Source: Streptomyces sp. HUAS YS2 (GTDB taxonomy: Bacteria; Actinomycetota; Actinomycetes; Streptomycetales; Streptomycetaceae). From it: a DNA stretch of 64,000 bases. This document shows positions 24,687-34,071 of the stretch, one piece after another. A program made the translations under genes and the position numbers. How positions within the stretch are numbered: position 1 is the first letter of the stretch; every line of letters starts with the position of its first letter. The stretch spans positions 3,753,001 through 3,817,000 of the forward strand of contig NZ_CP137573.1 in assembly GCF_033343995.1 (NCBI RefSeq), read 5' to 3'. The notes beneath the pieces are model-generated. The model was not told the origin of the DNA. It was given only the letters and a program-made list of their open reading frames with translations, and searched no databases.

Positions 24687-26263
24687 GTACGCTCGCGGTT
24701 CCCCTGACCGGCACCGGCACCCTGGCCCGGCTCGCGCTGCGGCGCGACCGGCTGATGATGCCGCTGTGGGTGCTGGTCGTCGGCGGCATGGTCGCCAGCG
24801 GCGTCGGCTCGCTGCAGAGCCTGTACGGCACCGACGCCGCGCGGGCCCAGCTGGCCGGCTCGATGAACGCCAACAGCTCGCTGCGGTCGCTGTACGGACC
24901 GGTCTTCGACGACTCGATCGGCGGCCTCGTCGCCTGGCGGTTCGGGGTCTTCGCCGCGACGCTCGCGGCCGTGATGAGCCTGATCGTCGTCGTCCGGCAC
25001 ACCCGGGAGGAAGAGGAGACCGGCCGTCAGGAGATGCTCGCGGCCGGCGCGGTGGGGCGGCGGGCGCCGCTCACGGCGGCGCTGCTGGCCGCGCTCGTCG
25101 CCAACACGGCCGTCGCGCTGATCGTCACGGCCGGCCTGGCCGGCCAGGGCGCCGGCGGCGCGCTCGCCCTCGGGCTCGCGGTGGGCGGGACCGGCATGCT
25201 GTTCGCCGCGACGGCCGCGATCGTCGCGCAACTCACCGAGAGCGCGCGGCTCGCGAAGGGGCTGTCGGGCGCGGTGCTCGGACTCGCCTTCGTGCTGCGC
25301 GCCGCGGGCGACGCGGGGACGGCCGACGGCAGCTCCGTGCTGACCTGGCTGTCGCCGGTCGGCTGGGCGGAGAACGTCCGGGCGTACGCCGACGAGCGCT
25401 GGTGGGTGCTGCTGCTGATCGCGGCGGCGGTGGTCGTCCAGACGGCGATCGCGTACGTACTGACCGGCCGGCGCGACGTCGGCATGAGCTTCCTGCCGGC
25501 CCGGCCGGGCCCGGCCGAGGGGCGGCTCGCGACGGCCGGCGGGCTGGCCTGGCGGCTGCAGCGGGGCACCCTGCTGGGCTGGTCGCTCGGGTTCCTGGTG
25601 GTGGGCTTGGTCTTCGGCGGCATGGTCGAGGGCGCGGCGGACATCGTCGGGGACAACGAGCAGGCGAAGGAGATCTTCGAGCGGATGGGCGGGCAGAGCG
25701 CCCTGACGGACGCCTTCCTCGCCACCATGGTCGGCATGTTCGGGATGATCGCGGCCCTGTACGTGGTCGGCTCGGTGCTGCGGCTGCACGGCGAGGAGAC
25801 CTCGCAGCGCGCCGAACCGCTCCTGGCGAACGCGCTGGGCCGGCTGCGCTGGGCGGCCGGGCACCTGGTGATCGCGTTCGCCGGCACGGCGCTGATCATG
25901 ACGCTGGCTGCGGTCGGCCTGTACGCCTCGTACGGCAAGGACTTCGGGGCGATCCTCGGCGCGGCGCTGGCCCAACTGCCCGCCGTCTGGGTGCTGGGCG
26001 GTCTCGCGGTCCTGCTGTGGGGCGCGGTCCCGAAGGCGGCGGCCGCGGCCTGGGGCGCGGCCGGACTGGCGCTGGTCCTGGGGTGGATCGGCCCGGCGCT
26101 GAACCTCCCGCAGACCGTGCTGGACATCTCGCCCTTCGGCCACCTGCCGAAGCTGCCGGGCCCGTCGATGACCTGGACGCCGCTGGTCGTCCTCACCGCC
26201 CTGGCGGTGGCCCTGACGGCGGCCGGCCTGTGGCGGCTCCGCCGCCGCGACGCGGGCTGCTGA
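24683..26263 (+). CDS. ABC exporter permease
   Basis: 526 residues with about twelve hydrophobic helices in two similar halves, each beginning with a short LARLALRRDR- or AWRLQRGTLLGW-like segment, as in fused ABC-2 type exporter permeases. It pairs with the ATPase encoded immediately upstream. Substrates of such pairs include antibiotics and lipids; none is indicated here. The divergent GbsR-type gene likely controls expression. Confidence 0.88.
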   Translation: MSTLAVPLTGTGTLARLALRRDRLMMPLWVLVVGGMVASGVGSLQSLYGTDAARAQLAGSMNANSSLRSLYGPVFDDSIGGLVAWRFGVFAATLAAVMSLIVVVRHTREEEETGRQEMLAAGAVGRRAPLTAALLAALVANTAVALIVTAGLAGQGAGGALALGLAVGGTGMLFAATAAIVAQLTESARLAKGLSGAVLGLAFVLRAAGDAGTADGSSVLTWLSPVGWAENVRAYADERWWVLLLIAAAVVVQTAIAYVLTGRRDVGMSFLPARPGPAEGRLATAGGLAWRLQRGTLLGWSLGFLVVGLVFGGMVEGAADIVGDNEQAKEIFERMGGQSALTDAFLATMVGMFGMIAALYVVGSVLRLHGEETSQRAEPLLANALGRLRWAAGHLVIAFAGTALIMTLAAVGLYASYGKDFGAILGAALAQLPAVWVLGGLAVLLWGAVPKAAAAAWGAAGLALVLGWIGPALNLPQTVLDISPFGHLPKLPGPSMTWTPLVVLTALAVALTAAGLWRLRRRDAGC

Positions 26264-26297
26264 ACCGGGCGGACGGCGCGGGGGAGCGGGACGAGGG

Positions 26298-26341
26298 ACG
26301 GAGCGGGGGCCGGGTCGGGAGTCGACCGGCCCCCGCTCCGT
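26298..26341. terminator. Bidirectional terminator
   Basis: ACGGAGCGGGGGCCGG (26298-26313) pairs perfectly with 26326-26341 around a 12-base loop, between the convergent permease and P450 genes. The right arm reaches the P450 stop codon. Confidence 0.8.
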
Positions 26342-27528
26342 CACAGCTCCACGAGGAGTTCGTCGACGCCCCGGATCACGTAGCCCGGCTTCCACACCGG
26401 TTCCGCCGCGAGGCGGAGCGAGGGCGCGCGGTGGAGGAGTTCCGCGAAGACCGCGGACAGCTCCACCCGCGCCAGCGGCGCGCCCAGGCAGTAGTGGATC
26501 CCCGCGCCGAAGGTGATGTGCGGGTTGTCCACGCGGGTCAGGTCCAGCACGTCGGCCGTCGGCCCGAACCGCGCCGGGTCCCGGTTCGCCGAGCCGAACA
26601 GCAGCGCCACCTCCGAGCCACGCGGGATCACCTGGCCGCCGACCTCGATGTCGTCCAGCACCCAGCGCTCGAACATCTGCAGCGGGGTGTCGTACCGCAG
26701 CAGTTCTTCCACAGCTGTGGACAACTTTTCGGGATCCGGCAGCACGCCCTCCCTGAGCAGCGTCCACCAGCCGTTGACCGTGGTGTTCACCGTGGCCTCG
26801 TGGCCCGCGTTCAGCAGCAGCACGCAGGTGGAGATCATCTCCTGCTCGGTCAGATCCTCCACGCCGATCAGCCCCGAGATCAGGTCGTCCCCCGGACTCT
26901 TCCGCCGCCGCTCGATCAACTCCCGCAGGTAGTCCGAGAACTCGATCGACGCCCGGACCGCCTGCCGGGCCGTCTCCTCCGAGGGATTCAGCTCGAACAT
27001 CCCGCAGATCGCGGCCGACCAGGGCCGCAGCCGGCCCCGCTCCTCCTCTCCCTCCGGGATTCCCAGCATCTCGGCGATCACCGCGACCGGCAGCGGCTCG
27101 GCGACCTCCGCGAGCAGGTCCCCGCCGCCCCGCTCCACAAGGCCCCCGACCAGGCCGGCGGCGAGCCGGCGCACCGTCGGCACCAGGTTCTCCACCGTCC
27201 GCGGCGTGAACGCCTTGGAGACCAGCCGCCGGATCCGCGTGTGGTCCGCCCCCTCCAGGTCGAGCAGCCCGTGGTCGTTGAGCGTGTGGAACGGCTCGTG
27301 CGCCGCGTCCGGTGCCTCCCGTCCGAACTCCTCATGGGTGAAGCGGTGCGTGTACGTGCGCCCGAGCCGCCGGTCCCGCAGCAACGCCGACACGTCCTCG
27401 TAGTGCGGGATCAGCCACTGCCGGGTCGGCGCGTACCAGTGGGCGCGTCCGGTCGCCCGCAACTCGGCGTAGGCGGGGTAGGGGTCGGCGACGAACTCCG
27501 GTGACCAGGGGTCGAAAGCAACGTCCAT
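26341..27528 (-). CDS. Cytochrome P450 (CYP107-like)
   Basis: 395 residues. The haem loop is FGAGIHYCLG with ligand Cys347; the ExxR pair is E275/R278; RFGPTADVLDL is the meander. In the oxygen-binding I helix, the sequence is AGHEAT with Ala at 245, where most P450s have the conserved Thr. P450eryF (CYP107A1) also has Ala at this position and uses its substrate to assist proton delivery. The gene starts only nine bases after the response regulator stop, so it is probably in the two-component operon. Electron partners are not encoded nearby. Confidence 0.9.
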   Translation of the reverse strand: MDVAFDPWSPEFVADPYPAYAELRATGRAHWYAPTRQWLIPHYEDVSALLRDRRLGRTYTHRFTHEEFGREAPDAAHEPFHTLNDHGLLDLEGADHTRIRRLVSKAFTPRTVENLVPTVRRLAAGLVGGLVERGGGDLLAEVAEPLPVAVIAEMLGIPEGEEERGRLRPWSAAICGMFELNPSEETARQAVRASIEFSDYLRELIERRRKSPGDDLISGLIGVEDLTEQEMISTCVLLLNAGHEATVNTTVNGWWTLLREGVLPDPEKLSTAVEELLRYDTPLQMFERWVLDDIEVGGQVIPRGSEVALLFGSANRDPARFGPTADVLDLTRVDNPHITFGAGIHYCLGAPLARVELSAVFAELLHRAPSLRLAAEPVWKPGYVIRGVDELLVEL

Positions 27529-27537
27529 GCCCGGACG

Positions 27538-28197
27538 CTACCCGCCCACCTGCACCAGCCTCGCCTCGTACGCGAACACCGCCGCCTGTGTCCGGTCCCG
27601 CAGGCCCAGCTTCACCAGGATCCGGCTCACATGCGTCTTGATGGTCGACTCGGCCACCACCAGGTGGTCCGCTATCTCCTGGTTGGACAGACCCTGCGCG
27701 ATCAGCACGAGCACCTCCGTCTCCCGCTCGGTCAGATCCCCGATCTGCGAGAGCGCCGGCGGCCGGGGCGACCCGGCGGCCTTGGCGAACTCGGTGATCA
27801 GCCGCTTCGTCACCGTCGGCGCGAGCAGCGCCTCGCCCGCCGCGACCACCCGTACGCCCTCCGCCAGTTGCCGGGCCGAGGCGTCCTTCAGCAGGAAGCC
27901 CGAGGCCCCGGCGCGCAGCGCCTGGTACACGTACTCGTCGAGGTCGAAGGTCGTCAGGACCAGCACCTTCGCCTCCGGGTTCGACGCGACGATCTCCCGG
28001 GTCGCCTCGATGCCGTTCAGCTCCGGCATCCGGATGTCCATCAGCACCACGTCCGGCCGCAGTGCCGCCACCTGCGCGATCGCCTCCCGCCCGTTCACCG
28101 CCTCGCCGACGACCTCGATGTCCGGCATCGCGCCGAGCAGCACCGAGAAGCCCTCCCGGACCATCATCTGGTCGTCCACGATCAGCACTCCGATCAC
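27538..28197 (-). CDS. NarL-family response regulator (system 1)
   Basis: 219 residues. The receiver domain has DDQMMVREGF and the phospho-acceptor Asp in VVLMDIRMPE, with switch residues LTTFD and LLKD. A LuxR-type helix-turn-helix follows (LTERETEVLVLIAQGLSNQEIADHLVVAESTIKTHVSRILVKL). It overlaps the histidine kinase gene by four bases and is followed by a P450 gene after nine bases. It is closely similar to the regulator at 29646-30323. Confidence 0.93.
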   Translation of the reverse strand: MIGVLIVDDQMMVREGFSVLLGAMPDIEVVGEAVNGREAIAQVAALRPDVVLMDIRMPELNGIEATREIVASNPEAKVLVLTTFDLDEYVYQALRAGASGFLLKDASARQLAEGVRVVAAGEALLAPTVTKRLITEFAKAAGSPRPPALSQIGDLTERETEVLVLIAQGLSNQEIADHLVVAESTIKTHVSRILVKLGLRDRTQAAVFAYEARLVQVGG

Positions 28198-29510
28198 TGG
28201 CCGGCCTCCTCTCGCGGCACCGGGATGAACGCGGTCACCTCGTAGCCGCCGCTGTCCGTCTGCCCGGCGTCCATCTCACCGCCCAGCATCGTCACCCGCT
28301 CCCGCATCCCGGTGATCCCGTGCCCGGCCCCCGGCGACGGCTTGACCATCGCCACCGCCGGCCGCGCGTTCACCACGCGCAGCCCCAGACCGCCGAGCAC
28401 ATAGCTCACCTCGACCTTGGCGGACGCCCCCGAGGCGTGCCGGAGCACGTTGCTGAGCGCCTCCTGGACTATCCGGTACGCCGACAGTTCCACGCCCTGC
28501 GGCAGCTCGCGCACCGCACCCGTGACCGTCTTCTCCACGTCCAGCCCGGCCTCCCGCACGTTGCCGATCAGCCCGTCGAGATCGGCGAGCGTCGGCTGCG
28601 GGGCGTCGGGGGCCTCGTAGTCCTCCGCACGGACGACCCCGAGGACCCGGCGCAGCTCGGTCAGCGCCGCCACCGCGTTCTCCCGGATCGTGGCGAACGC
28701 CTGCTCCAGCTCCGGCGGCGGGTTCTCCACCCGGTACGGGGCGGCCTCCGCCTGGATGGCGACGACCGACATGTGGTGCGCGACCACGTCGTGCAGCTCG
28801 CGCGCGATGGTGGTGCGCTCCTCCAGCAGGGTCCGCTTCGACCGCTCGACGGCCGTCACGGACTGCTGGGCGGTGACCTCGGCGGCGGCCTGGCGGCGCA
28901 CCTGGAGGACGGTCACGACGAGCAGCGCGAGCGCGGCGACGAACAGCAGCGGCACGGAGTCGCTCGTGCGTCCGATGCCGAGGAACGTCTCGGCGAACAG
29001 GGCGTAGCCGGCGGTCGCGGCCCACATCCAGGCGGCGGTGCGGGGGCGGGTGCGGGCGGCGACGACGGTCAGCACGAGGACGTGCGCGGCGAAGCCGTTC
29101 GGCGACCAGGGCCAGCCGTCGGGTGAGCCGATGACTCCGATGAACGGGGTCGCCAGGAGCGAGGCCCAGAAGGCGAACACCGGCCGGACGAGGGTGAGCA
29201 GCACGATCCCGGCGGGAATCGCGGCGATCCCGAGCGCCATGGCCCCGGTGCCGCTGATCGCGCCGAGGCCGATCAGGAAGACCATGAAGGCGCCCCAGGC
29301 CACCGCGGCGTGCGGAAGGTACCCGGTGTAGGCACGTATGCCCTCCGGAAGGTGCCGGGTGAGGCCGCGGTCGACGTCCATCCGCGGCAGCGGCCGGTAC
29401 GCGAAGGCGTTGTGGAAGAGGTCCTCGCGCAGTCCGCCGAGCGCGCCCATGGCCAGGCGGAACTCGGGGCTGCGCTTGTCGTCGAGTGGAATGCGCGTCG
29501 TCTCGGTCAC
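28194..29510 (-). CDS. Sensor histidine kinase (system 1)
   Basis: 438 residues. Several transmembrane helices occupy the N-terminal half (about 65-195). The dimerisation segment RELHDVVAHHMSVVAIQAE holds the phosphorylated His, followed by the N box (VQEALSNVLRHASGA) and G box (GHGITGMRERV). It belongs to the HisKA_3 class that pairs with NarL regulators. GTG 29510 is chosen; TTG 29519 is possible and neither has a clear ribosome site. It is coupled to its regulator by an ATGA-type overlap. Confidence 0.9.
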   Translation of the reverse strand: MTETTRIPLDDKRSPEFRLAMGALGGLREDLFHNAFAYRPLPRMDVDRGLTRHLPEGIRAYTGYLPHAAVAWGAFMVFLIGLGAISGTGAMALGIAAIPAGIVLLTLVRPVFAFWASLLATPFIGVIGSPDGWPWSPNGFAAHVLVLTVVAARTRPRTAAWMWAATAGYALFAETFLGIGRTSDSVPLLFVAALALLVVTVLQVRRQAAAEVTAQQSVTAVERSKRTLLEERTTIARELHDVVAHHMSVVAIQAEAAPYRVENPPPELEQAFATIRENAVAALTELRRVLGVVRAEDYEAPDAPQPTLADLDGLIGNVREAGLDVEKTVTGAVRELPQGVELSAYRIVQEALSNVLRHASGASAKVEVSYVLGGLGLRVVNARPAVAMVKPSPGAGHGITGMRERVTMLGGEMDAGQTDSGGYEVTAFIPVPREEAGQ

Positions 29511-29608
29511 GTCAGCCAAGGTACGGGCGGTGCGGGGGTCGGGTCGTCCGGCTGAATGCGGATCCTTCGCCCTCCGTCGCAGGTACTACACGGACGACTG
29601 ACGCCGGT

Positions 29609-29632
29609 CGGCGGCCGGTCGGTCGGCCGCCG
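29609..29632 (-). terminator. Hairpin between the two two-component systems
   Basis: CGGCGGCCG (29609-29617) pairs with CGGCCGCCG (29624-29632), just after the stop of the second response regulator. It probably limits read-through into system 1, though no strong U-run follows. Confidence 0.5.
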
Positions 29633-29645
29633 GTACCCCGGGCCG

Positions 29646-30323
29646 CTAGTAGCCCGCGGGCCGCACCAGACCCGTCTCGTACGCGAAGACCGCCGCCTGT
29701 GTGCGGTCCCGGAGGCCCAGCTTCACCAGGATCCGGCCCACGTGCGTCTTCACCGTCTGCTCGGCCACCACCAACTGCCGCGCGATCTCCGCGTTCGACA
29801 GGCCCTGCGCGATCAGCGCGAGCACCTCCGTCTCCCGCTCCGTCAGCTCCCCCACCCGCCGCATCAGCGGCACGCGGGGCGCCTCACCGCTCAGCCGGGA
29901 GAACTCGGCGATCAGCCGCCGGGTGATCCCCGGGGACAGCAGCGCCTCCCCGGCCGCCACGACCCGGACCGCCTCCGCCAACTGGTCGGCCGAGGCGTCC
30001 TTGAGGAGGAATCCGGACGCGCCTGCGCGCAGCGCCTCGTAGACGTACTCGTCGAGGTCGAAGGTGGTCAGCACCAGAACGCGTATGCCGGGGTGGGCCG
30101 CGGTGATCCGGCGCGTCGCCTCGATGCCGCCGAGCTCCGGCATCCGGATGTCCATCAGGACCACGTCCGGCAGCGTCTCGGCCACCCGTGCGACGGCGTC
30201 GAGGCCGTCCACCGCCTGGCCGACGACCTCCAGGCCCGGCTCGGCGTTCAGCAGCACCGTGAAACCCTGCCGGACCATCATCTGGTCGTCGGCTATCAGC
30301 ACCCGGATCGTCCCGGCCGTCAT
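29646..30323 (-). CDS. NarL-family response regulator (system 2)
   Basis: 225 residues with the same architecture as the regulator at 27538-28197. Stretches such as VVLMDIRMPEL, LTTFDLDEYVY, ALRAGASGFLLKDAS and ILVKLGLRDRTQAAVFAYE are almost identical, so the two arose by duplication. The phospho-acceptor Asp is in LMDIRMP and the LuxR helix-turn-helix is C-terminal. It overlaps its kinase gene by four bases. Confidence 0.93.
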   Translation of the reverse strand: MTAGTIRVLIADDQMMVRQGFTVLLNAEPGLEVVGQAVDGLDAVARVAETLPDVVLMDIRMPELGGIEATRRITAAHPGIRVLVLTTFDLDEYVYEALRAGASGFLLKDASADQLAEAVRVVAAGEALLSPGITRRLIAEFSRLSGEAPRVPLMRRVGELTERETEVLALIAQGLSNAEIARQLVVAEQTVKTHVGRILVKLGLRDRTQAAVFAYETGLVRPAGY

Positions 30324-31666
30324 GCTCTCTCCCCCTCCGTCGGCAGGAACGCCGACACCTCGTAACCGCCGTCGGGCGTCGGCCCGGTGGCCAGTTCCCC
30401 GCCCAGCATGGCGGTCCGCTCACGCATGCCCAGCAGCCCGTGCCCGGCGCCGGCGCCCACCCCGGCTCCCTTCCGCACCCGACTCCCCTGCGTGCCCGCC
30501 GTGTTGGTGACGCGGACCCGCAGCCCCGGCGCGGAGTAGGAGAGTTCCACCCGCGCGGTACCACCCGGCGCGTGCCGGAGCGCGTTGCTCAGCGCCTCCT
30601 GGACGATCCGGTACGCCGAGAGTTCCACGCCCGGCGTCGCGGCCCGCCGCTCCCCGACGACCTCGGAGGTCACGTCGAGCCCTGCCGCGCGCGCGTTGTC
30701 GAGCAGGGCGTCGAGCCGGTCGAGGGTCGGCAGCGGGGCCTGCGGCGCCGCCTCCGCCGTCCCGTTCGCCTCCTCCGCGCGGAGGACCCCGAGGACGCGG
30801 CGGAGTTCGGTGAGCGCGTCGACCGCGTTCCGGCGTATGGCCGCCAGGTTCTCCCGCAGCTCCTCCGGTGGATCCTCGACGAGGTGTGGGGCGACCTGCG
30901 CCTGGATGGAGATCACCGACATGTGGTGGGCGACGACGTCGTGCAGCTCGCGCGCTATCCGGCTGCGCTCCTCCAGGATCGTGCGGCGGGTGCGTTCCTC
31001 CGCCGTCAGCACCTCCTGCTCGACGAGGCGGACCCCGGCCACGCGCCGGCCGCGCATCGACGCGCCGACGAGGACCACGACCGCGAACGCCAGGGCTGCC
31101 GAGGACGCCGTCTGCATGTGCGGGTGGTCTCCGGTGAGCGCTTCGAGCACCGGACCCACGAGCAGGCTGAGCATCAGTGCCTGGGCCGCGACCCGGACCC
31201 GGACCCGAAGGGCGAGCAGCAGCAGGACCAGGGCGTGGGCCAGTATCCCGCCGACCGGCCAGGGCCAGGGCCCGTCCCGGAGCCACGGCCACATCGGCAC
31301 CCCGTCCTCGGTGGCGTACGTCTTCGACAGCACCGCGACCACGACGGCGAGGGTCAGCGAGAACCACAGCGCGTTCAGCGGACGGAAGAGCGCCAGCAGG
31401 ACGCAGCCGGACTGCGCGGCGACGAGCACGACCGCACCGGCCGCGCTCACGCCCAGACGGGCCGTCAGTTCCTTGAGCTCGTAAGACGCGAGCAGCGCGG
31501 CCGTCAGCAGCACCAGTCCGTGCGGCATCCACCGCACCCAGCGCAGCAGCAGGGGTCCGCGCGGCCCGCTCAGCGGCGGCAGCGGGTCGGGTCCGGTCGC
31601 GCCGAGATCGGCGCGCAGCACTCGACGCACCTCGGCCGCGATCGTCCGGCCGTCCCCCCTAGGCAC
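30320..31666 (-). CDS. Sensor histidine kinase (system 2)
   Basis: 448 residues. About six transmembrane helices fill residues 40-190, then RELHDVVAHHMSVISIQAQ (phospho-His), the N box VQEALSNALRHAPGG and the G box GHGLLGMRERT. It is a paralogue of the kinase at 28194-29510. GTG 31666 overlaps the end of the acyltransferase gene by eight bases, indicating translational coupling with the upstream membrane acyltransferase. The signal sensed is unknown. Confidence 0.9.
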   Translation of the reverse strand: MPRGDGRTIAAEVRRVLRADLGATGPDPLPPLSGPRGPLLLRWVRWMPHGLVLLTAALLASYELKELTARLGVSAAGAVVLVAAQSGCVLLALFRPLNALWFSLTLAVVVAVLSKTYATEDGVPMWPWLRDGPWPWPVGGILAHALVLLLLALRVRVRVAAQALMLSLLVGPVLEALTGDHPHMQTASSAALAFAVVVLVGASMRGRRVAGVRLVEQEVLTAEERTRRTILEERSRIARELHDVVAHHMSVISIQAQVAPHLVEDPPEELRENLAAIRRNAVDALTELRRVLGVLRAEEANGTAEAAPQAPLPTLDRLDALLDNARAAGLDVTSEVVGERRAATPGVELSAYRIVQEALSNALRHAPGGTARVELSYSAPGLRVRVTNTAGTQGSRVRKGAGVGAGAGHGLLGMRERTAMLGGELATGPTPDGGYEVSAFLPTEGERA

Positions 31667-33020
31667 GGTGCATCTCCCTCCTCCGGAGGACGGGAGGCGA
31701 AGAGGCACCGCCCTTCGGACTCCCGCCCCGCACCCGCGACCCGACTCGCTCCCCCGGCCTCACTCGCTCCCCCGATCCGCCCCGCACCCGTGAACCGCCC
31801 CGCACCCGTGACCCGCCCCGCTCCCCCGTCTCGTACGCCCGGAAGGCCGTCCAGCACACCGCCAGCGCCAGCGCGAAAACCGGCAGCCAGGCCAAGCGTG
31901 CCAGTATCCAGCCCGCGTCGTCCGGCACCGTGTGCAGCCCGGCCAGCGGCCGGCCGGCCAGCAGGCCCGTCGCGGTGACCGCCATCATCGCCGTCTGGTG
32001 CCACAGGAACACCGTCATCGCCGACACGTTGAGCAGCGCGATCGCCGCCCACGCCAGGGGCCTGCGCATCGCCCGGCGCAGCGGTCCGAGCAGGAGTAGC
32101 GCGAGACCGCACTGCGCGAGCCCGAAGCAGACGGCGGCGAGCGTCGGCGGGCTGAGGTTGGACACCTCGGCCCCCGGGACGCCGACCATCGACGCGGGAT
32201 AGCCGCACCCGGCCACCAGGGCGGCGGTCACCGCCGCGCCGGACACCAGCAGGATCCACCCGGCCCGCCGGCTCAGTTCGCCGCGCGCCCACAGCGCACC
32301 GAGCGTGTACGGGACGAGCCAGCCGGCCGCCACGTTGATCCAGCCGAGTTCCTGCGGACCGTCGAACCCGAACCGGATCAGGTCCACATGGGCCACGACC
32401 GCGAGCGCCCACAGCGGGTGGAGCCGGACGAGCAGCGGGGTCGCGGCGGTCAGGGCGGCGAACACCAGCAGGAACCAGAGCGGGGAGAGCACCAGTTTCC
32501 CCAGGGTGTGGACGGTCTGCGGCTCCGCCCCGGCGAGCAGCATCAGGGCCGCCGCCACCGTCCACAGCACGAGCACCGCGACGACCGGACGGAACAGCCG
32601 CGCCAGGCGGGCCGTCAGCCAGGCCCGGTACGGCGTGCCGCGCTCCCGGGCGGCGAGGTGGCTGCGCACCCCGACATGACCGCCGACGAAGAAGAACACC
32701 GCCAGCGTCTGGAACACCCAGGAGATCGGGGTGAGTTCGGGAAGGTGCTGGAGCGGGCTCGCGGTCCGCAGGGTGCCGGTGTCGGCGACGAGCGCGGTGA
32801 CCAGCCAGTGCCCCAGGACCACCCCGAGGATGGCCAGGGCCCTCAAGGCGTCGACGGCCCGGTCGCGCCCGGGCGGGGTCGCCTCGTCGATCCGCCGCGC
32901 CGCGTCACGAACGGCCGCCGCAACGCCTCGCCCAGGCCAGCGAACGGCCGCCGCAACGCCTCGCCCAGGCCCACGGACGCTCGCCGCCACGCCTCGCCCC
33001 CGCACACGATCGGTCGCCAT
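31659..33020 (-). CDS. Membrane acyltransferase (acyltransferase 3 family)
   Basis: 453 residues with about ten transmembrane helices. The opening RDRAVDALRALAILGVVLGHW carries the conserved His of the acyltransferase 3 family, which O-acylates sugars or other surface molecules; FFFVGGHVGVRSH is a second block. Both ends are repetitive: residues 5-40 hold three near copies of GRGVAAAVR, and the last 60 residues repeat GGSRVR. The start ATG 33020 shares one base with the stop of the upstream hydrolase gene (TGATG). It is cotranscribed with two-component system 2. Confidence 0.85.
   Translation of the reverse strand: MATDRVRGRGVAASVRGPGRGVAAAVRWPGRGVAAAVRDAARRIDEATPPGRDRAVDALRALAILGVVLGHWLVTALVADTGTLRTASPLQHLPELTPISWVFQTLAVFFFVGGHVGVRSHLAARERGTPYRAWLTARLARLFRPVVAVLVLWTVAAALMLLAGAEPQTVHTLGKLVLSPLWFLLVFAALTAATPLLVRLHPLWALAVVAHVDLIRFGFDGPQELGWINVAAGWLVPYTLGALWARGELSRRAGWILLVSGAAVTAALVAGCGYPASMVGVPGAEVSNLSPPTLAAVCFGLAQCGLALLLLGPLRRAMRRPLAWAAIALLNVSAMTVFLWHQTAMMAVTATGLLAGRPLAGLHTVPDDAGWILARLAWLPVFALALAVCWTAFRAYETGERGGSRVRGGSRVRGGSGERVRPGERVGSRVRGGSPKGGASSPPVLRRREMHRA
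32908..33010. repeat. 33-base tandem repeat in the acyltransferase N-terminal coding region
   Basis: About three imperfect copies of a 33-base unit containing AACGCCTCGCCCAGGC encode GRGVAAAVRxP repeats. The first two copies are nearly identical, which suggests recent slippage duplication. Confidence 0.7.
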
Positions 33021-33943
33021 CACGCCACGTCCCCCTTCACGATCCGGGCGATGCTGCGCAGCGGCACCGTCCCCGCCTCCAGGTAGTCGCCGTGCCCGCC
33101 GTCCCCGGCGGCGAACGGCCGCGCGCCGAAGGATGGTTCGGACGGGTCCGGGCCGAGCCCGAGCTTCGTGCCGAACACCTCGACGTCCACGTGCGGCACC
33201 CGCGCGATCCAGTCGTCCGCGCCCCGCCCGACCCACACCCGCGCCGCGGTCCCGAGCCCCGCGGCCGTGTCGGCGCCGGTGCCGGGGCTGCCGTACAGAA
33301 CGAGGTCGGTGACGTCGAGGCCGCGCGCGGCCCGGCCGCAGACCACGGACCCGTACGAATGGCAGAGCGCGGACATCCGCGCGTCCGGGTTGAAGGACCT
33401 CAGCAGGCCCATGAACGCCCGGAGTTCCGGCGCGGCCTCGTCGGCCCGGCCCGGAGTGAGCACCTCCGGGCCGACCGTTTCGGGGGTGTCGTAGCCGAGC
33501 CAGGCGACCACCGCCGCGTCCGGTCCGAGCTCCGCGCTCAGCGCGGCCGCGCCGCGCCTGAACCGGCCGCCGTACGTGTCGAGGTTGACGTCCGAGCCGG
33601 GGACCAGCACGGCGATCCGCCGGGCCCGCTCCAGGTCGCCGAACACCTCGACGATCCGCCCGGTGCCGTGCCCGTCGAAGGCGAGCAGCCGGCGGTCGGC
33701 GGCGGCCAGGGCGCGCAGTCGCCCGGCGCGCCTGCGGTCGCCGTGCGCCTCGGCCGTGCGTGCGGCCTCGGCGACGGCGACCCGGTTGGCCGCGTACCGC
33801 GCCTGTGGGGTGTCGCCCGCGTCGAACACGACGGCGGCGGGCGCGGGGATCCCCGCCCGGGTCGCCGCACCGGACACCGGAACGGCGACCGCGGCGACGA
33901 CGAGCGAGGCGAGCAGCGTGCGACGGAGCCGGTTCGTGTTCAT
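33020..33943 (-). CDS. Secreted alpha/beta hydrolase (DUF1023-like)
   Basis: 307 residues. A signal peptide (basic MNTNRLRR, hydrophobic core to about residue 26, AxA-like site) precedes an alpha/beta hydrolase domain. The nucleophile elbow is LCHSYGSVVC with Ser196; VLVPGSDVNLDTYG and VVAWLGYDTPE match DUF1023-type hydrolases of actinobacteria. Substrate unknown; the protein is probably exported. The stop overlaps the acyltransferase start by one base, so it is the first gene of the unit that includes the acyltransferase and system 2. Confidence 0.82.
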   Translation of the reverse strand: MNTNRLRRTLLASLVVAAVAVPVSGAATRAGIPAPAAVVFDAGDTPQARYAANRVAVAEAARTAEAHGDRRRAGRLRALAAADRRLLAFDGHGTGRIVEVFGDLERARRIAVLVPGSDVNLDTYGGRFRRGAAALSAELGPDAAVVAWLGYDTPETVGPEVLTPGRADEAAPELRAFMGLLRSFNPDARMSALCHSYGSVVCGRAARGLDVTDLVLYGSPGTGADTAAGLGTAARVWVGRGADDWIARVPHVDVEVFGTKLGLGPDPSEPSFGARPFAAGDGGHGDYLEAGTVPLRSIARIVKGDVA

Positions 33944-34071
33944 GCCCCGAAGCTACGAACCGGCCCTGGTAGCGGGCATCACACCAGGGGGGACACTTCC
34001 CACGTAGCTCTCAGGTATGACGGGTACGACTCCCGGCCGCCTCAACTGCCGTTCCGTAGCACCCGACTGTC

